A stretch of DNA of 64,000 nucleotides from CAYHEQ01 sp964355795 (GTDB lineage: Bacteria; Patescibacteriota; JACPGU01), in assembly GCA_964355795.1 (NCBI GenBank), contig CAYHEQ010000001.1, forward strand, positions 1 to 64,000, read 5' to 3'. The notes beneath the pieces were generated by a model. The model was not told where the DNA came from. It was given only the letters and a program-made list of their open reading frames with translations, and searched no databases. Shown piece by piece: positions 55,923 to 64,000 of the stretch; the stretch's first letter is position 1; every line of letters begins with the position of its first letter. The translations under genes and the position numbers were made by a program.

Positions 55923-58196
55923 ATGCCCAATTTCGTCACCAAAGTCGGCAAGATCCTCTCCCGTCAGAAATCTCCTGACCGCTACACCCTAGTCTCTATC
56001 TTCAAGCCCAAAGATATTGAAGAAAGAAATCATGGCGTGCTTTATTTCATCTTGGAAATTCTTTCTCCCGATCCGGCTATGAGCAGGGTCGCCAAGATGA
56101 TTGAAGATACCGTGATAGAAGAATACTATCAAAATACTTCTAACGGATTGACCTCCTTGGAACACGCTCTGAAAAAGGTTAACGACGCTCTAGCCAATTT
56201 TGCCGAAGAGGGCGAAGTCGGCTGGGTCGGCAAAATCAATGGCATCATCGCCACTTTGGAAGGCAATACCTTGCATCTCACCCAGGCCGGAACAGTTGAG
56301 GCCTATATGGTGAGGGGAGGTAAAATGATTCATGTTTCCGAAGGCCTCTCGTCCGCCGCTGACCGTCCCAATCCTTTGAAAACTTTTGTCAATATCACTT
56401 CCGGAGAGCTAGAACTCGGCGATCGCTTGATATTTTCCACCTCCGAACTCTTCTACCATTTTTCTCTGGACGACTTGAAGAGAATTGTGGCCAAATTCCC
56501 TCCCGCGCAAGCTGCCACCTATGTCGTCAAGGCTTTGCAAAAAGAAGAGATTGAATGCATCAACACCCTCGTTTTGGAACTCACTACCGAAGAGGCTTTG
56601 CATGAGGAAGGTGGTGAAGCGGAAGAGAGGAACGCTATGGCCGAATGGATTGGCGAGGAAACTCCAGCGCTACAAAAATATGTCGCCAAGGCTCTGCCGA
56701 TATTTAATTTCTTGTTGAGAAATTCCAAGAAAGGCTTGACCGAAGGTTTCAAGAAGTCCAGAGATATTTACAAAGAAAGAATCTCGCCCAATATCAGCAA
56801 AATGCATCAGGAGGCCAGTCGCAAGGTGAACGAAAAAGTTTCTGAAATCGCGCAGAAAAAAGGCCTCAAGACTCCCGGCCAAGATTTCTGGGATGAGAAC
56901 GAAAAGTTTTTCAAAAAAGGCGCGAAGGTAGGAGAAAAAGGTCCGCAACAAGAGCTTTTTGAAGCGCCCCGTCGCAGTATTTTCGCGCCCGTCACCAAGG
57001 TCTTGGTGATTATCAAAATCACTATCTTGAAAGTGAAAGACAGGGGAAAGGAGCAAAGCCAGCTTTACGCTATTATCGGTATCTTGCTCATTACGGTGAT
57101 CGTCGTCTCTAGCATTTTTTCCTATCAAAATCGTAAAGCTATCGCCAAAAGGAATGAGATTGCCCAGAAATATGAACAGATTGCTATCAAAACTGACGCC
57201 TCCATCAAGGCTAAAGAATTGGGCGACGAGAAAAAATCTCGCGAGCTTTTGACCCAAGCTCAAGAAGAAATCAAGGCCATCATTGATTCCAAATATATGG
57301 GGAGCGAGATCTCCGTTCTGATTGAGAAAATAGATGCCGAATCAGAAAAGCTTTTTCTCGTCAAAAGACTAAACGACATCTCCCCCATCGCTAGTTTCAC
57401 CGCTATTGATCCCACGATCAAAATTGAAGGACTCTACAAAAGTAAAAATAAACTCTTCTCCTTTGATAAGGAGAGGAATACCGTCCTCTCTTATTCTCTG
57501 GACACAAAAAACGCGACTAAAATCGCTGGCGCTTATTTTGAGGGTAATTTGGTTCACCTAACCACGCCTGACAACAAAGATATTGCTCTGATTGCCACCA
57601 CCAATCCCAATAGCATTTACTCTTACAACGCCGGTTCGGACAAAGTGGATAAAAAAGCGCAAATCACTGGAGAGGCTTGGTCAGAAGCCACTGGTATCGG
57701 CACTTTCTTCAATAATATTTATCTCCTAGTCCCCAAAGAAAACCAGATTTATAAATATGTGGCTCTGACTAATAATTACGGCTCCAAAACGGCCTACCTG
57801 AAAAGTAATGAAAATCTCGCTGACGCGGTAGATATGGCTATTGACAGCAGTATCTACGTCCTAATGAAAGACGGCGCAGTTAATCAATATCTGACTGGTG
57901 AGAGAACAGCTTTCAAACTTTCCGCCCTGCCCACCCAGATGAAGAGCAATGACCCCGCCAAGATCACGGCGGAGAAATTGCTAGACCCTATTCGCATTAT
58001 CACTACGAAAGATTTGGGCAGTATTTTCATCGCCGACCGTGGCGCGAAAAGAGTGGTTGTTTATGACAAAGAGGGCAATTACAAGGCGCAATATATTTCT
58101 GACAAATTTAACGACCTGAAAGACATCTGGGTCTCCAAAGAAGATAACAAGGTCTATGTTCTCTCTGGCGCGGATGTGTATGAGGTAGGATTATAG
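55923..58196 (+). CDS. PP2C-like domain, membrane helix and beta-propeller protein
   Basis: I do not recognise a named family for this 757-residue protein. Residues 1-230 resemble a PP2C-type phosphatase fold (LTLVSIFKP-like start, HALKKVNDALANFAEEGEVGWVGKINGIIATLEGNTLHLTQAGTVEAYMVR, DRLIFSTSELFYHFS), but the metal-binding aspartates of PP2C are not obvious, so it may be inactive. A basic linker and membrane helix (LYAIIGILLITVIVVSSIF, about 379-397), a short coiled coil and an extracytoplasmic propeller-like part (about 490-757) follow. It could relay an outside signal to the cytoplasm. Confidence 0.65.
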   Translation: MPNFVTKVGKILSRQKSPDRYTLVSIFKPKDIEERNHGVLYFILEILSPDPAMSRVAKMIEDTVIEEYYQNTSNGLTSLEHALKKVNDALANFAEEGEVGWVGKINGIIATLEGNTLHLTQAGTVEAYMVRGGKMIHVSEGLSSAADRPNPLKTFVNITSGELELGDRLIFSTSELFYHFSLDDLKRIVAKFPPAQAATYVVKALQKEEIECINTLVLELTTEEALHEEGGEAEERNAMAEWIGEETPALQKYVAKALPIFNFLLRNSKKGLTEGFKKSRDIYKERISPNISKMHQEASRKVNEKVSEIAQKKGLKTPGQDFWDENEKFFKKGAKVGEKGPQQELFEAPRRSIFAPVTKVLVIIKITILKVKDRGKEQSQLYAIIGILLITVIVVSSIFSYQNRKAIAKRNEIAQKYEQIAIKTDASIKAKELGDEKKSRELLTQAQEEIKAIIDSKYMGSEISVLIEKIDAESEKLFLVKRLNDISPIASFTAIDPTIKIEGLYKSKNKLFSFDKERNTVLSYSLDTKNATKIAGAYFEGNLVHLTTPDNKDIALIATTNPNSIYSYNAGSDKVDKKAQITGEAWSEATGIGTFFNNIYLLVPKENQIYKYVALTNNYGSKTAYLKSNENLADAVDMAIDSSIYVLMKDGAVNQYLTGERTAFKLSALPTQMKSNDPAKITAEKLLDPIRIITTKDLGSIFIADRGAKRVVVYDKEGNYKAQYISDKFNDLKDIWVSKEDNKVYVLSGADVYEVGL

Positions 58197-58217
58197 GGTG
58201 ATAGTGACTAGCAAATT

Positions 58218-58454
58218 CTATCTTTTTGTAAACCATCCTTCCTGCAAAATCCCCGATTGCTTAATAATGCCCTTCATAGTTCTGGGCTTAAAAATCTTAG
58301 CTCCATGAAAAGGAACACAAACCTGGCGATACTGACCGCCATATTGGCCACCATAAAAATAATGGCTTCCCTCTGTATTAATAAGAGAGAAGCCATTTTC
58401 TTTTAATTTTCTCACGACATCATTAAATGTCCAATTGAAAATTTTGTTGGGCAT
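58218..58454 (-). CDS. hicA: HicA-like mRNA interferase toxin
   Basis: HicA degrades mRNA and tmRNA. The 78-residue protein has the double-stranded-RNA-binding-like fold with the catalytic His in TEGSHYFYGG (His31) and VPFHGAKIFKPRTMKGIIKQSGI. YGGQYGGQYRQ contains a small internal duplication. It follows the antitoxin gene by 6 bp; the HicB-first order is less common than hicA-hicB. Confidence 0.82.
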   Translation of the reverse strand: MPNKIFNWTFNDVVRKLKENGFSLINTEGSHYFYGGQYGGQYRQVCVPFHGAKIFKPRTMKGIIKQSGILQEGWFTKR

Positions 58455-58460
58455 AATATA

Positions 58461-58796
58461 TCAAGCAGAAGCCAATGACATCCGGCCAAAACTATGCACT
58501 GTGGGTGCATTTTCTTTCTCTTTTTTGCTCATTAATTGGTCTTTTTGAGCCAACGCCCACAGATTTTCATATTCGGTATCTGATTTCTGATTCAGGATAT
58601 TCGGACGCGCTTTTATCAATTGGGCAGATTTAACATACCCCCTGAGAGCTTCCATAAGCAATGAATACACTTCCGTGGGGTCGTCTCCTGACTCCACAAT
58701 ATTAAATTCCAAACCAACACCATACCAAGTATTATCTTCCTTGAAAATGATATAGCGAACTGAGCCTCTTTCTAAAGTATTCTTATTTTTTGCCAT
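58461..58796 (-). CDS. hicB: HicB-like antitoxin
   Basis: The 111-residue protein has the partial RNase H-like fold of HicB (RYIIFKEDNTWYGVGLEFNIVESGDDPTEVYSLLMEALRGYV), the usual toxin-binding region. The C-terminal part does not show a clear DNA-binding helix-turn-helix or ribbon-helix-helix. It neutralises HicA encoded next to it; autoregulation cannot be judged. Confidence 0.75.
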   Translation of the reverse strand: MAKNKNTLERGSVRYIIFKEDNTWYGVGLEFNIVESGDDPTEVYSLLMEALRGYVKSAQLIKARPNILNQKSDTEYENLWALAQKDQLMSKKEKENAPTVHSFGRMSLASA

Positions 58797-58852
58797 ATTA
58801 TGTCCTTTTTATTTACAAAAACATTATACCACGAACATGAGGGGAGAGCCAA

Positions 58853-60532
58853 TCACATCTTTTTCTTTGGCACGATCCCCAAAAGCCCCAGAGTATTCTC
58901 GAGTACTATTTTGGTCGCACGAATCAGCTTCAGCCTCTCGGCTTCTTTTTCGTCCCCTATTATCCGACAATTGTCGTAAAATTTATGGAAGACTCCCGCC
59001 AGTTCATAGGCGTAAGCAGTGATTCTGTGCACTTGAAAGCTCTCTGCAATTTCTTGCACTAGTTCCGGCAATTGAATCATCTTTTTGATCAAATCCAATT
59101 CGTATTCTGAATTTTGCTCATTGATATTTGTAATTTGTTTGTGTTTTGCCTGCCTGCGCGGGCGAGCGTTTTGTGTTTTGTGTTTTCTCGCCTTAGCGAT
59201 TACACTATTTATCCTCGCGCTCGCGTATTGGATATAATGAATCGGGTTCCTATTGCTTTTTTCCTTAGCCAGCTTCAGGTCAATATCAACATGGGTATTG
59301 AAGTCGCGCGAGATGAAAAAATATCGCGCCGCGTCCAAACCAATGTCTTCCACCACCTCGTCAAGCGTGACGAATGTCCCCTTTCTCTTGCTCATACGAA
59401 TTTCTTCGCCATCTTTTATGACCCTGACTATTTGAAAAACAATAATTTTTAGTTGCCCTTTGAAACCCAATATCTCTGTCGCCGCCTGCCAGCGATTGAT
59501 ATATCCGTGGTGATCCGCGCCAACGAAAACTATGACTTCTTGGAATTTTCTCATCACAAATCTATCGTACAGCAGGGCGATGTCGGACATCAGATAAGTG
59601 AAATCTCCGTCTTTGGTGCGCACTACTCGATCTTTGTCATCGCCAAATTTTGTGGTTTTCAGCCAATAGGCTTCGTCTTTTTCGTAGACCAAGTTTTTTT
59701 TCACGATCTTTTGCCAGACTTTTTCAATCAATTTTCTTTTGAAAAGAGATTCTTCCGAGAACCACACATCGTACCTGATGCCAAATTTCCGGCAATCTTT
59801 TTTGATGAAGTCAGACAAAATAATATCCGCCGCCAATACGCCCACTTCACTTTTGCCCTTTTCTACCCAGCCAATCCCCTTTTTCTTTTTGATCTTGCCC
59901 GCGACATATTCTATATATTCGCCCTGATAGATTTCTTCGCCTTCTTTTTCTTGAACCTCAACCCCCAGTTGTTTCTTGACCGATTTGGTTAGTATATTTT
60001 TCACCTGATTGCCGGCATCGTTAATATAATATTCTCGGTGCGTGTCATATCCGGCCATCTCAAGAATCTCCGCCAAAGTATCGCCGGAAAATCCCCCCCG
60101 ACCGTTACCCAAGGTCATCGGCCCTGTCGGATTGGCGGAAAGGAATTCCACCATCACCTTTCGGTTTTTTGAAGAAAAACCGTCCTTCGTAGCCTTGCGC
60201 GAAGAAGGATTACCCTTTCCGTAGTTTTTCTTGGCTTTCAGTATTTCCTCCACCGATTTTTCCAAAATCTTCGGCTCTACAAAGAAATTGACAAATCCTC
60301 CGCCGGCCACTTCCACTCGAGAAAAATCTCTGATTTTTATCAATTCTGAAACTAGCGTCTCCGCGATCTCTTTTGGATTTTTGCCTAACTTTTTCCCCAA
60401 AGAAAAGGCTACATTACTAGAATAATCTCCGAATTCACTTCTTTCCGGTATATCCAAAGAATATTCGAGATTTGTAACCTTGAATTTCTTTTTGACAATA
60501 GTGTCCAATTGTTTTTTTATCTCCGCTTTCAT
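58853..60532 (-). CDS. argS: Arginyl-tRNA synthetase
   Basis: From the ATG at 60532 the product has 559 residues. The N-terminal Add1 domain is followed by the catalytic domain with FLSANPTGPMTLGNGRGGFSGD, where the HIGH-type motif reads TLGN instead of HVGH, and MSKRKGTFVTLDE as the KMSKS loop. EYYINDAGNQV and YMSDIALLYDRF are typical. The DALR domain (about 440-559) contains an apparent insertion of about 25 residues (KTQNARPRRQAKHKQ) encoded by GTTTTGTGTTTTGTG-like repeats. An upstream ATG at 60550 adds 6 residues only. Confidence 0.93.
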   Translation of the reverse strand: MKAEIKKQLDTIVKKKFKVTNLEYSLDIPERSEFGDYSSNVAFSLGKKLGKNPKEIAETLVSELIKIRDFSRVEVAGGGFVNFFVEPKILEKSVEEILKAKKNYGKGNPSSRKATKDGFSSKNRKVMVEFLSANPTGPMTLGNGRGGFSGDTLAEILEMAGYDTHREYYINDAGNQVKNILTKSVKKQLGVEVQEKEGEEIYQGEYIEYVAGKIKKKKGIGWVEKGKSEVGVLAADIILSDFIKKDCRKFGIRYDVWFSEESLFKRKLIEKVWQKIVKKNLVYEKDEAYWLKTTKFGDDKDRVVRTKDGDFTYLMSDIALLYDRFVMRKFQEVIVFVGADHHGYINRWQAATEILGFKGQLKIIVFQIVRVIKDGEEIRMSKRKGTFVTLDEVVEDIGLDAARYFFISRDFNTHVDIDLKLAKEKSNRNPIHYIQYASARINSVIAKARKHKTQNARPRRQAKHKQITNINEQNSEYELDLIKKMIQLPELVQEIAESFQVHRITAYAYELAGVFHKFYDNCRIIGDEKEAERLKLIRATKIVLENTLGLLGIVPKKKM

Positions 60533-60576
60533 TATTCTCCTTTGTTCCATCCGCCCACTCTCTTTCCTTTTGAATG

Positions 60577-61758
60577 CTACTTTTTAACTTTCACCATCCG
60601 ATGCTTGCCAATTTTGATAATTATACCAGCAACGACATCTATGGTTGCGGTCACGTCTGTTGCCTTCCGCTCGTCAATGCTAACCCCGCCTTGCTGAACC
60701 AATCTGCGAGCATCACTTTTGCTAGAAACCTGACCGGTCGCGAAAACTAGCTCAACAATATTCATTTTGCCACTTTTAACCTTCACCTCTGGCATTTTCA
60801 CATCCGTTTTCTTCTCGCGAAAAATGGCGTTGAATCTCTCCCCCGCTTTCTTCGCTTCCTTGTCGCCATAAATAGCGCCCACTAATTTTCCCGCCAAAAG
60901 AAATTTCGCGTCACGAGGATTTTTTTGAATATCTTTTTTCGCCTGCGCCAAATCAATATCTGTCAAAAGCTCATATCCGGACAACATCATCTTATCAGGC
61001 CAGCTCATCACTTTGCCAAATATCTCATCAGCGCTGTCTTTGAAGGAGACTATATTGCCTTCTGTTTTTCCCATTTTCTTCCCCTCTGCATCTTCCAACA
61101 ATTTTGTGGTCAAAACATATTTTTCTTTATTCTTCATTTTCTTCATCAATGTTCTGCCCGCCAACATATTAAACATCTGATCATTACCCCCTATTTCCAT
61201 ATCCACGTCCATAGTCACCGAATCATAAGCCTGAAATATCGGATAGAGGAATTCATGAAGCGCAATACTTTTATCTTCCCTAATCCTTTTTTGGAACATC
61301 TCTCTCTCAATTAACTGACCGACCGTAAAATGCGATGCCAATTCTAGCAAATCCACCGGTTTTAATTTGTTGGTCCATTTCTCATTGTAAAGAAAACGCA
61401 CCTTGGCGCTTTTCAAATTCAAAACGCCACCAATTTGTTTCTTATAGGCCTTGGCGTTTTCCAGAACTTGCTTGTGGGTCAACGGCTTGCGAGTCGCTGC
61501 TTTGTCAGTCGGATCGCCAATCTGGGCAGTGAAATCGCCAATCAAAATAATAATCTCATGTCCCATCTGCTGGAATTGTCGCAATTTTCGGAGCTGGATG
61601 AGATGCCCTAAATGCAACGAATCCCCCGTCGGATCAATCCCATAATAAATCCGCAGTTTCTTGCCGGACTGCAAAGCTTTTTCCACCGCTCCCCTACTCG
61701 GATAAATGTTTTCTACTCCCCTTTCCAGAAGAGTTTTTATTTGCGCCTCTTTTGACAT
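60577..61758 (-). CDS. tyrS: Tyrosyl-tRNA synthetase
   Basis: This class I enzyme has the HIGH motif LHLGH (about 50-54), IGDFTAQIGDPT, DVDMEIGGNDQMFNM, and a KMSKS-like KKMGKTEG (about 238-245). The C-terminal S4 RNA-binding domain carries SSKSDARRLVQQGGVSID. Length 393 is normal for the shorter TyrZ-like type. It is adjacent to argS on the same strand. Confidence 0.94.
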   Translation of the reverse strand: MSKEAQIKTLLERGVENIYPSRGAVEKALQSGKKLRIYYGIDPTGDSLHLGHLIQLRKLRQFQQMGHEIIILIGDFTAQIGDPTDKAATRKPLTHKQVLENAKAYKKQIGGVLNLKSAKVRFLYNEKWTNKLKPVDLLELASHFTVGQLIEREMFQKRIREDKSIALHEFLYPIFQAYDSVTMDVDMEIGGNDQMFNMLAGRTLMKKMKNKEKYVLTTKLLEDAEGKKMGKTEGNIVSFKDSADEIFGKVMSWPDKMMLSGYELLTDIDLAQAKKDIQKNPRDAKFLLAGKLVGAIYGDKEAKKAGERFNAIFREKKTDVKMPEVKVKSGKMNIVELVFATGQVSSKSDARRLVQQGGVSIDERKATDVTATIDVVAGIIIKIGKHRMVKVKK

Positions 61759-61916
61759 AAAAAATAACTTATTTTTAGTTTCTTATTTTCTCAATTTCTT
61801 ATTTTCTTATTTTACCATTTTGCTGTATAATAATAAAGAGGCGTAAATTGCCTGTTTCGTTTTGATTTTTTATTTTCTTATTTTTTTTAATTTCTTAATT
61901 TTTTAGCCCCAAACCC

Positions 61917-64000
61917 ATGCGCAAAAAGCTCCACCACCTCCTTTCTCGCCACCACAAAAAACACCGTCGCCACTCTGTCGTCGGCACTCATTACACCTAT
62001 TCCTCCGACGAAAATTCGGTAACTCAAAAGTTTTTGCAGAAAAAAACTCGTCTTTGGGGTGGTTTTTTGGGTGACTTGCTTCAAAATGTTAATTGGAAAA
62101 AAACTATCATTTATGGTTCTTTTGGCTTTATCCTGCTGGTGGCCACGCTCTTCCTTTGGTATGGCAAGGATTTGCCCAATCCTTACAGACTGAACGATCG
62201 CTCCGTTACTCAATCAACGAAAATCGTGGATAGAAATGGCCAATTGCTTTATCAAATCCATGGCGAAGAAAATAGGACGCTAGTGAAATTTGAGGATATC
62301 CCCAATGCCGTCAAACAAGCCACGGTCGCGCTGGAAGACAAAGATTTTTACCGCCACTCGGGATTCAATTTCAAAGGCATCGCCCGCGCTTTCCTCTACG
62401 ACATCTTTCACCGTCAAGTCAAACAGGGAGGCTCCACCATCACCCAACAATTCGTGAAAAACGCGGTGCTAACCAACGAAAAAAGCCTTTCGAGAAAAAT
62501 CAAAGAGTTCATTATGTCTATAGAAATCGAGCAGATTTATTCGAAAAACGAGATTCTTTCGATGTATTTGAATGAAATCCCCTACGGTAACAACGCCTAC
62601 GGCATTCAACAAGCATCAAAAACTTATTTTGACAAAGATACTAAAGAGTTAAATCTGGCCGAGTCGGCTCTACTCGCCTCTCTGCCCCAAGCGCCGACCT
62701 ATTACAATCCTTACGGCTCCAACACTGACGCGCTGATGGGCAGGAAAGACTTTACTCTCGACCAGATGGCCGAGCTGAAAATGATTAATCGCGAGGAAGC
62801 CGAGAAAGCGAAGAAGGAGGTGATCAAATTCGCCGAACAGACTCAGGGCATTACCGCTCCGCATTTTGTGATGTACGTGAAAGAAAAGCTGGCTGAACAA
62901 TTCGGCGAAGCGCGACTGGAAAACGAAGGGTTCGTCATCACTACCACGCTCGATCTCGACAAACAAAAAATAGCCGAGGAAGCGGTGGCCTCCAATGTCG
63001 CCGCCATCAAAGCTCGTGGCGCCTCCAATGCTTCACTGGTTTCTCTCGATCCCAAAACCGGACAGATTTTGGCGATGGTGGGTTCGGTCGATTATTTCGA
63101 CAAAGAAAATGACGGTAATGTTAATGTTTCAGTTCGCCTACGCCAGCCCGGTTCGTCGATTAAGCCCATCATCTACGCCTTGGCTTTCAAAAACGGCTAC
63201 TCCCCCGCCACCATGCTGATGGATGTGTCTATTGATTTCGGCCAAGGCTACCGACCGACCAATTATGATAATAGATTTCGCGGACCGGTGACTATCAGGA
63301 AAGCGCTCGGCAATTCCCTGAATATCCCGGCGGTAGAAACTTTGGCGCTGGTGGGAGTGAAAAACGCCACTGATTTCGCGCAAAAAATGGGCGTCAAGTC
63401 GCTGACCGATCCCGACCGCTACGGCTTGTCTCTAGTTCTGGGCGGTGGCGAAGTGAAGCTCTTGGAACTGGCCTCCGGTTACGCAACACTGGCCAATCAA
63501 GGCGCGTACAACGAACCGCTGTCTATTTTGAAAATAGAAGACGGTCGGGGCGATGTCGTTTATGAATACAAATCCGAGGAACACAAAGGCGAGAAAGTGC
63601 TGGACGAAAATGTCGCCTATATGACCAGCAATGTCCTCTCCGATGATTCGGCTCGCGCCGAGATCTTCGGTATGGGCGGGACATTGACTCTGCCCGGCCG
63701 ACCAGTGGCCGCCAAATCCGGCACCACCAACGAATATCGCGATGCTTGGACGATGGGCTACACGCCATCGCTAGTGACCGGTGTCTGGGTGGGCAATAAT
63801 GACAACAAACCGATGGCTGGAGCTTCCGGCTCTATGGCCGCCGCGCCTATTTGGAATCAATATATGAGGCGCGCGCTCGCCAATACTCCGGTAGAACAAT
63901 TCGTCAACCCGGGCGGAGTGGAATCCGCTACCGTGGACGCCCTTACCGGCCAGTTGCCTTTGACTGATATTCCCGAAGAGCTGAAGGAAAAACTTCCCAC
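61917..64000 (+). CDS. Class A penicillin-binding protein (cut by window edge)
   Basis: A bifunctional peptidoglycan synthase. The N-terminus is basic, with one membrane helix (IIYGSFGFILLVATLFLWYG). The glycosyltransferase (GT51) domain has EDKDFYRHSGFN, QGGSTITQQFVKN, EIEQIYSKNEILSMYLN and ESALLASLPQAPTYYNP. The transpeptidase domain has the catalytic QPGSSIKP (SxxK) and KSGTTNEYRDAW (KSGT). About 694 codons are visible from the ATG at 61917, and the 3' end is beyond 64000. It is transcribed divergently from tyrS. Confidence 0.93.
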   Translation, partial: MRKKLHHLLSRHHKKHRRHSVVGTHYTYSSDENSVTQKFLQKKTRLWGGFLGDLLQNVNWKKTIIYGSFGFILLVATLFLWYGKDLPNPYRLNDRSVTQSTKIVDRNGQLLYQIHGEENRTLVKFEDIPNAVKQATVALEDKDFYRHSGFNFKGIARAFLYDIFHRQVKQGGSTITQQFVKNAVLTNEKSLSRKIKEFIMSIEIEQIYSKNEILSMYLNEIPYGNNAYGIQQASKTYFDKDTKELNLAESALLASLPQAPTYYNPYGSNTDALMGRKDFTLDQMAELKMINREEAEKAKKEVIKFAEQTQGITAPHFVMYVKEKLAEQFGEARLENEGFVITTTLDLDKQKIAEEAVASNVAAIKARGASNASLVSLDPKTGQILAMVGSVDYFDKENDGNVNVSVRLRQPGSSIKPIIYALAFKNGYSPATMLMDVSIDFGQGYRPTNYDNRFRGPVTIRKALGNSLNIPAVETLALVGVKNATDFAQKMGVKSLTDPDRYGLSLVLGGGEVKLLELASGYATLANQGAYNEPLSILKIEDGRGDVVYEYKSEEHKGEKVLDENVAYMTSNVLSDDSARAEIFGMGGTLTLPGRPVAAKSGTTNEYRDAWTMGYTPSLVTGVWVGNNDNKPMAGASGSMAAAPIWNQYMRRALANTPVEQFVNPGGVESATVDALTGQLPLTDIPEELKEKLP

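Noticed and set aside
61887..62213. Minus-strand 108-codon frame at the start of the penicillin-binding protein gene
   Set aside because: Shadow of a clearly coding frame with recognisable GT51 motifs.

Overview
The window looks like a chromosomal segment of a Candidate Phyla Radiation (Patescibacteria, probably Parcubacteria-like) bacterium. This is inferred, not proven. The evidence is a compact single-strand gene order, a monoderm-type type IV pilus cluster (PilB, PilT, PilC, PilD, PilN, PilO, pilin and pseudopilins, with no secretin seen), many small secreted proteins of unknown function, and a very high density of short palindromic repeats both between and inside genes. RF2 (prfB) is present and TGA is read as stop, so the TGA-as-glycine code of Gracilibacteria and Absconditabacteria does not apply.

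Layout, left to right. 1-1438: 5' part of mfd (minus strand, cut by the window edge). 1.68-2.13 kb: a plus-strand structured RNA gene of unassigned family with its own promoter and terminator. 2.2-10.1 kb: pth, ybaB, rplI, a Ctp-type S41 peptidase, a coiled-coil M23 peptidase, ftsX, an inserted four-helix-bundle gene, ftsE and prfB; ftsE, ftsX and the M23 protein form a division hydrolase module. 10.1-11.7 kb: a type II restriction-modification pair (MvaI/BcnI-like nuclease and SPPY methyltransferase). 11.8-13.8 kb: an LPxTG-like DUF11 surface protein. 14.06-15.96 kb: a GC-rich block bounded by terminal inverted repeats. 16.2-22.5 kb: rmuC, zinc-ribbon and RDD membrane proteins, and a UvrD-like helicase-nuclease. 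23.2-34.2 kb: RNase H and the type IV pilus cluster. 34.3-45.9 kb: a GxxExxY cassette, then an island of exported DUF11, InlB-repeat and PKD proteins with TPR membrane proteins. 46.4-47.9 kb: a tRNA cluster in which each of four intact tRNA genes sits beside a broken copy of its own kind. 47.9-52.8 kb: TPR protein, holB, ribosomal proteins L28 and (at 46.8 kb) L33, site-2 protease, a 6S-like RNA, tRNA-Pro, superoxide dismutase and a SpoU methyltransferase. 52.8-55.1 kb: an ArsR-like regulator and a PIF1-like helicase marked by three near-identical 28-30 bp palindromes. 55.3-64 kb: VKOR, a PP2C-like/propeller membrane protein, HicAB, argS, tyrS and the start of a class A penicillin-binding protein.

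The most unusual content is a set of small mobile-looking units. Three single-gene cassettes carry small proteins (four-helix bundle, GxxExxY, GIY-YIG). The first two are bounded by inverted repeats. The third lies, with an intact tRNA-Tyr, between two 43-bp direct repeats that split another tRNA-Tyr. Related palindromes without cargo are scattered between genes, and some sit in frame inside mfd, the UvrD-like gene and others. In the tRNA cluster the same kind of double-hairpin palindrome interrupts tRNA genes between anticodon bases 34 and 35 (Tyr, Trp) or in the D-loop (two Thr). I interpret this as a family of palindromic elements, some with cargo, that target tRNA and other genes. All identities come from reading the sequence; no searches were run.
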